A stretch of 64,000 nucleotides of DNA from Astragalus membranaceus (lineage: Eukaryota; Streptophyta; Magnoliopsida; Fabales; Fabaceae): NCBI GenBank assembly GCA_039519185.1, contig CM076848.1, positions 125,806,371 to 125,870,370 on the forward strand. The letters run 5' to 3'. Position 1 is the first letter of the stretch; every line of letters starts with the position of its first letter. The notes under the pieces were generated by a model. The model was not told the origin of the DNA. It ran no database searches and saw only the letters and a list, made by a program, of their open reading frames with translations. A program made the translations under genes and the position numbers. This document shows, one piece after another, positions 11,128 through 20,802 of this stretch.

Positions 11128-11585
11128 ATGACTTCACTTTACTTTCTCGCTTTTTACTTTCTCGCTCTTTACTTTCCTGCTTTTTAATTTCTCGCTCTTT
11201 TACTTTCTCGCTTTTTACTTTCTCGCCCTTTTATTTTCCAAGTCATTTACTTTCCTTGCTATTTACTTTCTTGCCCTCTTTTACTTTCTCGCTTTTTACT
11301 TTCTCGCTCTTTACTTTCTCGCTTTTTAATTTCTTGCTCTTTTACTTTCTCGCTTTTTACTTTCTCGCTCTTTACTTTCCTGCTTTTTAATTTCTTGCAC
11401 TTTTACTTTCTCGCTTTTTACTTTCTCGCTCTTTACTTTCTTGCTTTTTAATTTCTTGCTCTTTTACTTTCTCGCTTTTTACTTTCTCGCTCTTTACTTT
11501 CTTGCTTTTTACTTTCTCGTTTTTTTACTTTCTCGCTCTTTACTTTCTTGCCCTTTAAATTCTTGCTCTTTTACTTTCTTGTCAT
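11128..11585 (+). repeat. Pyrimidine-rich tandem array in Athila leader
   Basis: A run of TTTACTTTCTCGCT-like units of 14-16 bp is grouped in a higher-order period of about 60 bp. It lies just downstream of the TATA box, so it should be in the transcribed R/U5 leader. The matching array in the 3' LTR is at about 21537-21985. The long ORFs over it encode only Phe/Leu/Ser low-complexity strings and are not genes. Confidence 0.85.
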
Positions 11586-12195
11586 TTACAATTCCGCTAT
11601 TTATAATTTTGCAACTAACCGCTTTCTTTTATTCCTCGCTATTTAACTTTATGTCTTTTCTTCTTCTTCTTCTTCTCTCATATTTAATATGAGTGAGTAG
11701 ATACAAAGTCTTGGGTTATTGGGAGTAATCAAATGATAGGTCCCTAATAATTCCCAAGACTATTCTCCACTCCAAATTGTTTTATATTTCAATCTAATGT
11801 TATTGTCCTTCAAATCTTATTTTAAACATCAAACGAAGAACCGAAAGGTGAAGTATTGATGTTGGAACTATGATATTAGACAAGGGAATCAAAACATCAG
11901 AATAGTTTTGAAACTCTTGAGACATTATAAAGGTGTTATGCCTTGTCTTTGAAATATATTACTCTTATAAATTGTTGAATAGTCTAAAGAAATTATTTTG
12001 GTTCCTCATTGTTGTGATAAAACCATAAACCTGAGATTGTTTTTATTTCTAAATTTTACATCTCCTAAAAACCATTTCTTTTTAGTTAATCAAACTCTGG
12101 AAAATTAAATTGGTAATCACCTAGGCTCTCCCTGTGGATCGATAACTCTTTTATTACGCGATACGACTCGTGCACTTGCGAGGCTATCAAGTTTT

Positions 12196-12212
12196 TGGCG
12201 CCGTTGCCGGGG
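12196..12212 (+). promoter_or_regulatory. Athila primer binding site (tRNA-Asp type)
   Basis: TGGCGCCGTTGCCGGGG lies six bases after the 5' LTR. It is complementary to the 3' end of plant tRNA-Asp(GTC), the usual Athila primer. Confidence 0.92.
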
Positions 12213-12300
12213 AGGCAGTGATATTAATTAAGTTTTTCGAAACCGGTTAGACTGAAGTTTTATTTTCTTTATTTTTACTTTTTCTTCTCTTGTCCCTCGA

Positions 12301-13744
12301 ATGCAAAGAACCAGAAGTTTCGGTGAAACTGTTCAACAAATTCCCGAAATCGAAAGGTTCTTACATAGAAGGAGGAGAGAAATTCCCGATAACCAAATGG
12401 CGGCTAATGAAAATCGTGCTCTCAAAGAGTACGCAACACCTTCAGCGGAACCATCGACTGTCATTGTACATCCAAATGTGGAAGCAAATAATTTTGAACT
12501 CAAATCATCTCTGCTCTCAATGGTTCAACAAAACCAATTTTCTGGTTCTCCCACGGAGGACCCAAATCTTCATATTTCAATTTTTCTGGAATACTGTGGA
12601 ACTCTCAAATTAAACGGGGTACCTCAAGATGCCATAAGACTAAAGCTCTTCCCTTTTTCATTAAGGGATAGAGCAAGAGCATGGCTACATTCTTTGCCTT
12701 CGGAATCCATTACCACCTGGGGCCAATTAAAACAAGCCTTTCTTACTAGGTTCTTTCCCCCAAGTAAAACAGCTCAAATGAGAAGTCAAATTACTCGATT
12801 TTCTCAAAACGACGGGGAATCTCTTTATGATGCTTGGGAACGTTTCAAAGAAATGTTAAGGCTATGCCCCCATCATGGACTAGAGAAATGGCTCATTGTT
12901 CACACATTTTATAATGGATTACAATATGCAACTAGAATGACTGTTGATGCAGCTGCAGGTGGAGCTTTGATGAACAAAAATTTTACTGGAGCTTATGCAC
13001 TCATTGAAGATATGGCTCAAAACCATTGTCAATGGGCAAGTGAGCGAGCCATAGCAGATAAACCAGCATCATCAAAAGAGCCAGGTAAATATGAAATATC
13101 TGCTGTTGATCATCTTGCCTCAAAAGTGGACGCACTTTTTCAAAAATTTGAAAAATTAAATGTAAGTGCCGTCTCAAAAACTTTTTCTCCTACTACTCCA
13201 CCATGTGAATTATGTGGGGTTGTTGGCCATATTGGAGCTGAATGCCAGCTTGAGGCATCTTGTACTGGAAATGAGCATATTAACTATGCTCAAAAGGAAG
13301 ATCCATTTTCAATACTTATAATCCTGGGTGGAGGAATCATCCAAATTTTTCTTATAAAAATCCTCCACCCAATCCAGCACCTAGACCACCTCCTGTCTTT
13401 CAAAATCAAAGGGTTTTTAACAACCCACAAAACAACCCGCAAAAGTCGAACTTGGAATTTTTGATGGAAAAATTTGTGTCATCTCAAACAAAACAAAATG
13501 AAGAATTCAAAAATTAAACTGGTTATTTGAATGACACACTTATCAAATTAGTATCAAAAGTCGACTCTATTGCCACTCATAATAAAATGCTTGAAAATCA
13601 AATAACTCAAGTGGCAACACAGGTGGCTTCATCCTCTAAGTCTTCAGGGGTATTTCCTGGGCAACCAGAACAAAATCCAAAAGGCCAAATAAATGCTGTC
13701 ACCCTTAGAAGCGGGAAAACAATTAGAGGAACCAAGAAAAAATT
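12301..13744 (+). pseudogene. Athila gag, frameshifted
   Basis: The capsid-type gag is clear in 12301-13300: 'VIVHPNVEANNFELKSSLL', 'FSGSPTEDPNLHISIFLEYC', 'LFPFSLRDRARAWLHSLPS', 'WGQLKQAFLTRFFPPSKTAQ' and a knuckle-like CELCGVVGHIGAEC (CX2CX4HX4C). The frame shifts at about 13305. The correct continuation is in the next frame and meets a TAA at 13515-13517. It then continues as 13527-13744 ('HNKMLENQITQVATQVA', 'AVTLRSGKT', the usual junction to protease). A further shift in an A-run near 13740 leads into pol. In an intact element gag and pol would be one open frame. Confidence 0.92.
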
Positions 13745-15484
13745 GTGAGTGAAAAACATAATTTACCAGGTGAGCAAGAAGAGAAAGAACCAGAAAAAGA
13801 AAGAGAAGAACCACACATCCCCCCACCACCATACAAACCACCCATTCCTTTTCCCCAAAGATTTGCAAAAAACAAACTTGACGAGCAATTCAAAAGGTTT
13901 GTCGACTTGCTTAAAAAGCTTTACATCAACGTTCCTATCACTGATGCATTGTCTCAAATGTCGTCTTATTCTAAATTTTTGAACGAAATTTTATCCAAGA
14001 AAAGAAAAATAGACGACTATGAGACGATTGCATTAACAGAGGAATGTAGTGCAATTATCCAGAACAAGCTGCCACAAAAACTAAAAGATCCAGGTAGTTT
14101 TTCCATACCTTGTGTGATTGGAAGTGAAACTATAAACAGAGCGATGTGCGATCTAGGAGCCAGTGTAAGTTTGATGCCTCTTTCTCTTTGCAATAGACTA
14201 GGGATAGGTGAACTTAAACCCACAAAAATGACAATACAGTTGGCAGATCGTTCCATTAAATACCCCACTGGAATCTTAGAGGATATCCCTATCAAGGTAG
14301 GGCAAACTTTTATACCGGTGGACTTTGTTGTAATGGAAATTGAAGAAGACTCCCAAATTCCTATTCTTCTAGGGAGGCCTTTTTTAGCTACTGCAGGGGC
14401 AATAATTGACGTTAAAAACGGTAAGTTGGTTTTTAATGTGGGGGATGAAAAGGTTGAGTTTGAAGTTTCAAACTTCATGAAGAGTCCATCTGTAAAAGAC
14501 TCGTGCTGCAGGATTGATATTGTAGACTATTGCGTGCGAGACTGCTCTTTAGCATCATCTTCACAAGATAGTCTGGAAGATTGCCTTTTAGGCAACACAA
14601 ATACAAATGCGGCAGGGGAAACCCAATTCTACATAAAACTTTTGGATGAAAATCCACCATTACAAGAATTGGGTACTGAAACTTTGGGTGAGGAAAAACC
14701 TCGACCTCTCCCAAAAGAAGCACCAAAAATAGAATTAAAACCCTTACCAGCATCTCTCAGATATGAGTTTCTCGGCCCTAATTCTACTTTTCCAGTAATT
14801 GTAAATGCAAATTTGAAACAAAATGAGACTGAAAAATTGCTTAATGTTCTCAAAAAGTATCCCAAAGCCATAGGGTATACTATTAAGGACATTAAAGGAA
14901 TAAATCCGTCAATCTGCATACACAGAATACTACTGGAAGAGGACTATAAACCTTCTATCGAGCATCAAAGAAGATTAAACACAAACATGAAAGAGGTTGT
15001 TAAAAAGGAAGTTTTAAAACTCCTTGATGCTGGGATAATATATCCTATTTCCGATAGTAAGTGGGTTAGTCCTGTTCAAGTAGTGCCTAAGAAGGGAGGC
15101 TTAACAGTTATTAAAAATGAGAAGGATGAATGCATTTCCACAAGGACAATTACGGGATGGAGAATGTGTATCGATTACAGAAAGCTTAACAAAGCTACCC
15201 GGAAAGATCACTTCCCTCTCCTGTTCATTGATCAAATGCTAGAAAGGTTAGCACAGCACTCACATTTCTGCTATTTGGATGGTTATTCAGGATTTTTCCA
15301 AATTCCCATCCACCCTAGCGACCAAGAAAAAACAACTTTCACATGTCCCTTTGGCACTTATGCCTATAGAAGGATGCCCTTTGGCCTATGTAATGCTCCT
15401 GCTACCTTTCAAAGGTGTATGATGTCCATATTCTCAGACTTTGTTGAAAACATAATGGAAGTGTTTATACACTTGAGGTGCTAG
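13745..15484 (+). pseudogene. Athila pol, protease and first half of reverse transcriptase
   Basis: After a proline/glutamate-rich linker comes the aspartic protease with active site DLGASVSLMP (Asp at residue 136) and the flap-side 'LLGRPFLATAGAIIDV'. RT follows: 'LKLLDAGIIYPISDSKWVSP', 'VQVVPKKGG', 'GWRMCIDYRKLNKAT', 'FPLLFIDQMLERLA', 'FCYLDGYSGFFQIPIHP' and 'CPFGTYAYRRMPFGLCNAPATFQRCM'. The frame ends inside the SINE at 15469, just before the catalytic FMD box. One 'YIDG' to 'LDGYSG' region looks normal for Athila. Product of the intact gene: polyprotein for reverse transcription. Confidence 0.93.
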
Positions 15485-15618
15485 TTCAGTGGTAAGAGCT
15501 AGCCTTATATCTTCAAGGTGCCGAGTTCAAATCCCATCGGGGACAGTTGTAAAATGGCCATTAGTGCCACTTTCATTAATAAAAATTTCCCCCTTCCCCA
15601 ATTTAAAAAAAAAATAAA
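15469..15618 (+). mobile_element. tRNA-derived SINE inside Athila RT
   Basis: The 150-bp insert is flanked by a perfect 12-bp duplication GGAAGTGTTTAT (15457-15468 and 15619-15630). Its head is tRNA-like, with an A-box region 'tagttcagtggtaagagc' and a B box GAGTTCAAATCCC. The tail is 'aaaaaaaaaataaa'. A-box and B-box spacing fits RNA polymerase III promoters of plant SINEs. Insert plus duplication is 162 bp, a multiple of three, but an in-frame TAG at 15482 stops RT. Confidence 0.93.
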
Positions 15619-16159
15619 GGAAGTGTTTATGGATGGTTTTTCCGTCCATGGCTCAAATTTTGAAAACTGTTTAGCCAATCTGGAAAAAGTCTTAGAGAGA
15701 TGTGAGAAGGTAAACCTGGTTCTAAACTGGGAAAAGTGTCATTTCATGGTTAATGAAGGAATTGTCCTAGGGCACTTAATTTCTCATAGAGGTATTGAGG
15801 TAGATCGTGCAAAAATTGAGGTGATTGAAAAAATGCTACCTCCCACCTCAGTAAAAGAGGTGAGAAGCTTTTTAGGCCATGCGGGTTTCTACCGCCGGTT
15901 CATAAAAGACTTCTCAAAAATTTCAAAACCTATGACAAGTCTGCTCTTTAAGGATGCAGCATTTATTTTTAACGATCTTTGTCTTGAAGCTTTTAACAGG
16001 TTGAAAAAGGCTTTAGTTACTGCCCCGATCATACAGCCACCAGACTGGAATCTTCCGTTCGAGATAATGTGCGATGCAAGCGACTATGCAGTTGGGGCAG
16101 TCCTGGGACAAAGAAAAGAAAAAAATTGCATGCCATATACTATGCAAGCAGGACCTTAG
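15619..16159 (+). pseudogene. Athila pol, second half of reverse transcriptase
   Basis: It continues RT after the SINE in the same frame: 'EVFMDGFSVHG', 'CEKVNLVLNWEKCHFMV', 'GIVLGHLISHRGIEVD', 'EVRSFLGHAGFYRRFIKDF' and 'MCDASDYAVGAVLGQ'. The catalytic FMDD box reads FMDG, so the second catalytic Asp is lost. The frame breaks in an A-run at about 16119-16125 before the RNase H core. Confidence 0.92.
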
Positions 16160-16587
16160 ACGAGGCACAAATGAATTACGCCACAACTGAAAAAGAATTA
16201 TTGGCGGTAGTTTTTGCCGTTGATAAGTTTCGATCATATTTGGTAGGTTCAAAAATTATCATTTTTACTGATCACTCGGCCATAAAATATTTGTTAAACA
16301 AAAAAGATGCCAAGCCGAGATTGATCCGATGGGTTTTACTCCTACAAGAATTTGATCTTGAAATAAGGGATAAAAAAGGCGTTGAAAATGTTGTGGCTGA
16401 TCATTTGTCCCGTCTACAAGGAACAAAAGAAGAAGAGTTGCCACTTAATGATACATTTTTGGATGATCAACTCTTCTCATTGGTCAAAACTGAAGCACCA
16501 TGGTATGCAGATTTTGTAAACTTACCTTGCATCAGGAGTACTCCCCCCAGATTTAAATTATCAGCAGAAGAAGAAATTCTTCCATGA
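16120..16587 (+). pseudogene. Athila pol, RNase H and linker
   Basis: 'YYASRTLDEAQMNYATTEKE', 'LLAVVFAVDKFRSYLVGSKI', 'IFTDHSAIKYLLNKKDAKPR' and 'ENVVADHLSRL' are the RNase H of Ty3/gypsy RT. The frame is lost again near 16570, where 'SAEEE' should run into 'KFFHDLNQYYWDEPLLF'. The acidic active-site residues visible here (E in KELL, D in TDHS, D in VADHLSR) are kept. Confidence 0.92.
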
Positions 16588-17784
16588 TCTTAACCAGTAT
16601 TACTGGGACGAGCCACTGCTTTTTAAAAGGGGAGCAGATGGAGTGTTCAGGAGATGCATTCCGGAAGAAGAGGTAAGTAACATTCTATACCATTGTCATT
16701 CTTCTTCCTATGGCGGCCATGCCAGTTCTTCAAAAACTGCTACGAAAATTCTACAATCTGGTTTTTATTGGCCGTCCCTTTTTAAAGACACGCATCAATT
16801 CGTTTCTAAATGCGACCAGTGTCAACGCACCGGAAATATTTCAAAAAAAAATGAAATGCCCTTAAATAATATCTTAGAGGTTGAAATTTTCGACATCTGG
16901 GGTGCCGATTTCATGGGACCGTTTCCTTCTTCTTTTGGAAACCAATATATTCTGGTAGCCGTTGACTATGTGTCAAAATGGATCGAAGCCATTTCTTCTC
17001 CTACAAACGATGCAAAGGTAGTCATAAAACTTTTCAAAAAAATAATTTTTCCAAGATTCGGGGTCCCTCATGTTGTCATAAGCGACGGAGGATCCCATTT
17101 CATCTCAAAACATTTTGAAATGTTACTGCAAAAGTTTGGAGTAAGGCACAAAATTGCAACGCCTTATCACCCTCAAACTAGCGGTCAGGTTGAGGTATCG
17201 AACAGAGAAATTAAAAGTATTTTAGAAAAAACTGTTTCGACCTCAAGAAAAGACTGGTCGGTAAAGCTTGATGATGCTCTCTGGGCTTATCGGACTGCGT
17301 ACAAGACTCCCATAGGAATGACTCCTTTCAAATTAATTTATGGGAAGTCTTGCCACCTTCCGGTAGAACTAGAGCACAAAGCTTACTGGGCAATTAAACG
17401 CCTTAACCTGAACATGGAATTAGCCGGAGAAAAAGAAAACTCCAACTAAACGAATTGGAAGAACTGCGAATGGATGCTTATGAGAATGCCAAACTTTACA
17501 AAGAAAGAACAAAAAATTGGCATGATAAGCGTATCATTCGCAGAGAATTCAATGCGGGTGATCTGGTGTTATTATTTAATTCCAGACTAAAAATTTTCCC
17601 AGGAAAACTAAAATCAAGATGGTCCGGTCCTTTTGAAATCCGTAAGGTTTACCCCTTCGGATCTGTAGAGATCTGGAGCGAGAAAACCGGATCGTTTAAA
17701 GTCAATGGTCAGAGGTTGAAAAATTATTTAATTGGTGACCCAATTGAGAAAGGAACTAGTTTAGTTCTACATGATCCCAATTGA
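16588..17784 (+). pseudogene. Athila integrase
   Basis: 16643-17449 holds the N-terminal HHCC zinc domain ('HCHSSSYGGHASS' and 'CDQCQRTG'). The core has Asp in 'DIWGADFMGPFP', Asp in 'VVISDGGSHF' and Glu in 'SGQVEVSNREIKSILEKT'. The conserved 'WAYRTAYKTPIGMTPFKLIYG' follows. An A-run frameshift near 17430 separates the C-terminal part (17455-17784), with 'FNAGDLVLLFNSRLKIFPGK' and 'SRWSGPFEIRKVYPFGSVEI'. No chromodomain is present, as expected for Athila. The DDE triad is intact, but gag-pol as a whole is not translatable. Confidence 0.93.
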
Positions 17785-17802
17785 AAATTCTTTTTGACCG
17801 TC

Positions 17803-17850
17803 AACCTAGTGACGTTAAAAGAGCGCTGCGTGGGAGGCAACCCACGGCTT
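17803..17850 (+). other. Conserved stem-loop after Athila pol
   Basis: CGTGGG (17829-17834) pairs with CCCACG (17841-17846) around the loop AGGCAA. The block GTGACGTTAAAAGAGCGCTG lies just upstream. The same stem-loop and upstream block occur on the minus strand in the other Athila-like element (48534-48571). Function is unknown; conservation between two families suggests an RNA role. Confidence 0.8.
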
Positions 17851-18028
17851 AATGTATTTTTTTGATTTATTGAACAGAAAAATAGCTCACGGTTGGAAAT
17901 TATGTCAATCCTGAGGCTTGCACGGCTTTTGAAGTTTAAAACAGCACTAAAAACACTCTGCAGGACAGCAAGGGCGCCACGGGCGCAGGGCAGGGCGCCT
18001 TGCTGGGCGCCATCAGCAACAACAAGAC

Positions 18029-18236
18029 GCACGACCCGTGCTATACCACGCACGACCCGTGCGTGTTTTCAACTGAAAATGGCCCATTTTGGCAGAACAA
18101 GGTGCACGACCCGAAGCAGCATCAGCAACAACAAGGCGCACGACCCGTGCTATACCACGCACGACTCGTGCGTGTTTTCAACTGAAAATGGCCCATTTTG
18201 GCAGAATAAAGCGCACGACCCGTGCGTATGGCAAGC
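18029..18236 (+). repeat. 109-bp repeat carrying GCACGACCCGTG motifs
   Basis: The unit starting at 18029 recurs at 18138 (period 109). GCACGACCCGTG or a one-base variant occurs at 18029, 18050, 18138, 18159 and 18213, with a shorter form at 18104. The array lies between pol and the intact downstream ORF. Confidence 0.85.
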
Positions 18237-18691
18237 GAGACCCGTGCGTGTTTTGCTGCCAATGTACCCCACGAGTTGCTCTTCATCTTCATCACTTTCA
18301 TCATCTCCTTCACTCAAAAACACTATTCACAACCCCATGCCCAAAACTTAAAACCTCCATTAAACACCCAAAAACTCAACCAAACTCCATCAAATTTTCA
18401 CCAAAACAACAACCCACAACCTCCTCTACAAAACCCTACCATCAAAATCATCAAAAATTCACCCAAAAACATACCCCCAAATTCGTGTACCTCCATAACC
18501 ATAAACAAAAAACTCCATAAACCACCCCAAAACACCACCCAAACACCAAATTTCTTCCCCCAAACCAATACCCATCATTAATAAACCAATATTCGTCCAT
18601 CAAAACACCAAAACACCACCAAAATCGCAAAACCCAAAAATCACCAAGAACCCCATTTTTCAAAAACTTCCAAAATTACCCTTTTTGTACT
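18237..18691 (+). other. G-depleted leader before the downstream Athila ORF
   Basis: Positions 18301-18660 contain only six G in 360 bases and are rich in A and C. Overlapping ORFs here are low-complexity and unlikely to be coding. The stretch ends 31 bases before the ATG at 18692 and would form an unstructured RNA leader. Confidence 0.7.
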
Positions 18692-19963
18692 ATGGCTTCA
18701 AAGAAGATGAAAAATGTTGAAGTTGAAAGCACTTCAACCGGGAAAACAAAAAGGAAGGATAGCACGCCAAATGAATACGGGGTGATCTTCAAAAACAAAG
18801 ACCAAAGAAAACAGTTCACGGCTCTCCACGAAAGGTTAGTCGTTCCTACACGATATCCGCATTTTTCTCCTACTCTACAATCCCTAGGATTAGATGGAAA
18901 TGTGAAATATCTGTTAAGTACTGTTCACTGGCTGAAATTTCTGAATGAGGCTAGGGCTACATATCTCGGACTCACTCTTGAATTTTTAAGCTCATTGCAT
19001 ATTACTAGAGATGAGAGCAGCGTGTTAAACCCAAACCATAAACTGTGCTTCCGGCTTTTTAATGAAGATTATCAAATGATGTTCAATGATTTCTGTGAAT
19101 TGCTGGGTTTTGAAAATCAAGGGTTTGTTCACGATTCCATAAATGCGGCTGTTAGGCCACAAGGTTATGACCCTAATACATTCTGGTCACAAATCACCGG
19201 AATTAATCATTATGAAGCAAGAAGCGCAAAAGCTAGCTCAATTCATAGTCCGGTTTTCCGGTATACTCTTAGGGTTATGGCATGCACTATCTTTGGCAGG
19301 GGTGAAACAGGTGGTGTCAGAACAAGTGAACTGTTTTGCTTATGGGCAATGGTACACGGGATGCCGATAAACACCTGCCATTACATCCTAAGTAATCTGG
19401 CACGCGTTGCAGCACAACCAAAAGGGGATATTGTTATAGGGGGAATGGTAACCTACATTGCCGAGAAGTTGGGATTGCAAGAAAAGCTGGGGAATCTAGA
19501 AATTTTGGCAGGGAACCAGTTCATTGATATGGATATTTGCAAAAGCATGTCCTTGGTAAAACCAACAAAAAAGGGAGCAGCAACATTCCATCTGCTTATT
19601 GCCAAACAAAAGTCAATCATTTTGCCGGACCCAACCAGAACAGATACAAGGAGCCAGGAAAATTGGCTATATCAAGATGAAGCTAGGGAAATGCAACAAG
19701 AAGCACCAGAGTCAGTTCAAGAAGAAATGGCTGAGCAGCAACCCCATCATAACCAAAGCTTTGACATGCAAGCCTGGTGCCAAAGGATCGAGGGTGAGCA
19801 GATAAGGCAAGGTGGAGAGCTGCAAAGGCAAAATGAAGAGCTGCAACTAATCAGGGAAGACCAGTTGTACCACAGCCAGCAATTGGAGCACGTGACAGAT
19901 ATGCTCCAAACCCTAATTCATCATTTCAACATCAATCACGGTCCCCCGCCCGAGCAGCTGTGA
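18692..19963 (+). CDS. Intact Athila downstream ORF (ATHILA ORF-1 family, env position)
   Basis: An open frame of 423 codons stands in the place where some Athila elements carry an env-like gene. The N-terminus is lysine-rich ('MASKKMKNVEVES', 'GKTKRKDS', possible nuclear signal). The middle resembles the ATHILA ORF-1 family ('FRLFNEDYQMMFNDFCELLG', 'FWSQITGINHYEARSAKASS', 'FRYTLRVMACTIFGRGE', 'LFCLWAMVHGMP'). The C-terminus (about residues 340-410) is Q/E-rich with heptad-like spacing and likely forms a coiled coil. No signal peptide or membrane segment is evident, so an envelope role is not supported by the sequence. The start codon is the first ATG after a G-poor leader. It is unbroken although gag and pol are heavily damaged, which may reflect chance or recent activity. 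Biochemical function is unknown. Confidence 0.85.
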   Translation: MASKKMKNVEVESTSTGKTKRKDSTPNEYGVIFKNKDQRKQFTALHERLVVPTRYPHFSPTLQSLGLDGNVKYLLSTVHWLKFLNEARATYLGLTLEFLSSLHITRDESSVLNPNHKLCFRLFNEDYQMMFNDFCELLGFENQGFVHDSINAAVRPQGYDPNTFWSQITGINHYEARSAKASSIHSPVFRYTLRVMACTIFGRGETGGVRTSELFCLWAMVHGMPINTCHYILSNLARVAAQPKGDIVIGGMVTYIAEKLGLQEKLGNLEILAGNQFIDMDICKSMSLVKPTKKGAATFHLLIAKQKSIILPDPTRTDTRSQENWLYQDEAREMQQEAPESVQEEMAEQQPHHNQSFDMQAWCQRIEGEQIRQGGELQRQNEELQLIREDQLYHSQQLEHVTDMLQTLIHHFNINHGPPPEQL

Positions 19964-20788
19964 TCCGGTGAGCTATCCTAACCCCTTTTATGTTGTTTTA
20001 TTTGAAAAATCATTGAGGACAATGCCTAGTCCAAGCATGGGGGGTATTTTATTGCTTTTATATCTTTATTGCTTTGTTGAGTTTGTATCTTCTCCCTCCA
20101 TCATGAAACTTTGTGAACCCTAAGCATGTTTTAGATAAGCCTTTTCTGGACAAAAATAATTTTTCAGTTTTTCATTAGCAATCATCTAGGTGGACTGATT
20201 GGGAACAACAAAATTGTATCATGGTTCGATTTCTACTTCTAGGGCTTTTTCACACACACACTACTGAGACTGTTTTCAGTTGTTAATACAATTAGAAGGA
20301 CTGAAAAGAAACTAGTAACCTGGTTCTCTTGGTGACATTCACTGGATGCGCGGTTACTGGAGAAAAACGTCTGAGTTGGGGTATTCAAAAAAAAATGCAA
20401 AACCAATTCAAAATGCAAAAATTGGTGCGTTTTAAATGTCAAAATGAATGGTTAGCATATAAAATCAAAAAGAAAAAAAATGCTTGAATACCCAACGTAT
20501 AAAGACCCTCCTTTGAGACCCGGTCTTAGGAGACCCGGTCTTAGTAAATGGAGGACCCAAGCTTAAGAATGCTGGGGAACCGGTTCTATGATGACATTGA
20601 TATCCTCTCTAGAGTATTGATTCTTTAAAACTGTCTCCCAATTCCACAAGAAGCCCGGATAGTAGTTCTCAAACCAAAGTGTTAGAATTGCCCCACAGTT
20701 CACTTAAGGTTTCGATATGAAAATAAATTCCCTTCAGAATTAGCCTAAAGATTTACACTGTTTTTGCTTGAGGACAAGCAAAGGTTCA
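19964..20788 (+). other. Athila 3' untranslated region
   Basis: No coding region is seen. It contains two characteristic strings, 'cattgaggacaatgcctagt...catggggggt' near 20009-20046 and 'tgcttgaggacaagcaaagg' at 20765-20784. Both recur inverted in the second Athila-like element (48390-48420 and 46990-47030). The G-rich 20031-20046 stretch resembles an extra polypurine tract. Confidence 0.7.
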
Positions 20789-20802
20789 AGCATAGGGGAG
20801 TT
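20789..20802 (+). promoter_or_regulatory. Athila polypurine tract
   Basis: AGCATAGGGGAGTT directly precedes the 3' LTR start TGATAAG. It primes plus-strand synthesis. Confidence 0.85.

Larger units (their letters stand above)
10159..12189 (+). repeat. Athila 5' LTR
   Basis: It runs TGATAAGTC...GGCTATCA. A GC-rich repeat zone (about 10366-10600 and 10838-10930), a hAT-like MITE (10611-10830), a TATA box (11047-11054) and a pyrimidine-rich tandem array (11128-11585) follow in order. It lacks about 100 bp present in the 3' LTR after 22346. The join keeps one copy of TGC, which occurs at both ends of the missing piece. Confidence 0.95.

Noticed and set aside
11082..11692. Long Phe/Leu-rich ORFs (also 21490-21798) as membrane proteins
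   Set aside because: They are translations of the pyrimidine tandem array in the Athila LTR; no start context or family support.
15469..15545. tRNA gene
   Set aside because: A- and B-box-like motifs are present, but no cloverleaf is evident and the unit has a poly(A) tail and a target duplication, so it is a SINE.
18692..19963. Envelope glycoprotein
   Set aside because: Position is right, but no signal peptide, membrane anchor or cleavage site is visible; kept as an ORF of unknown role.
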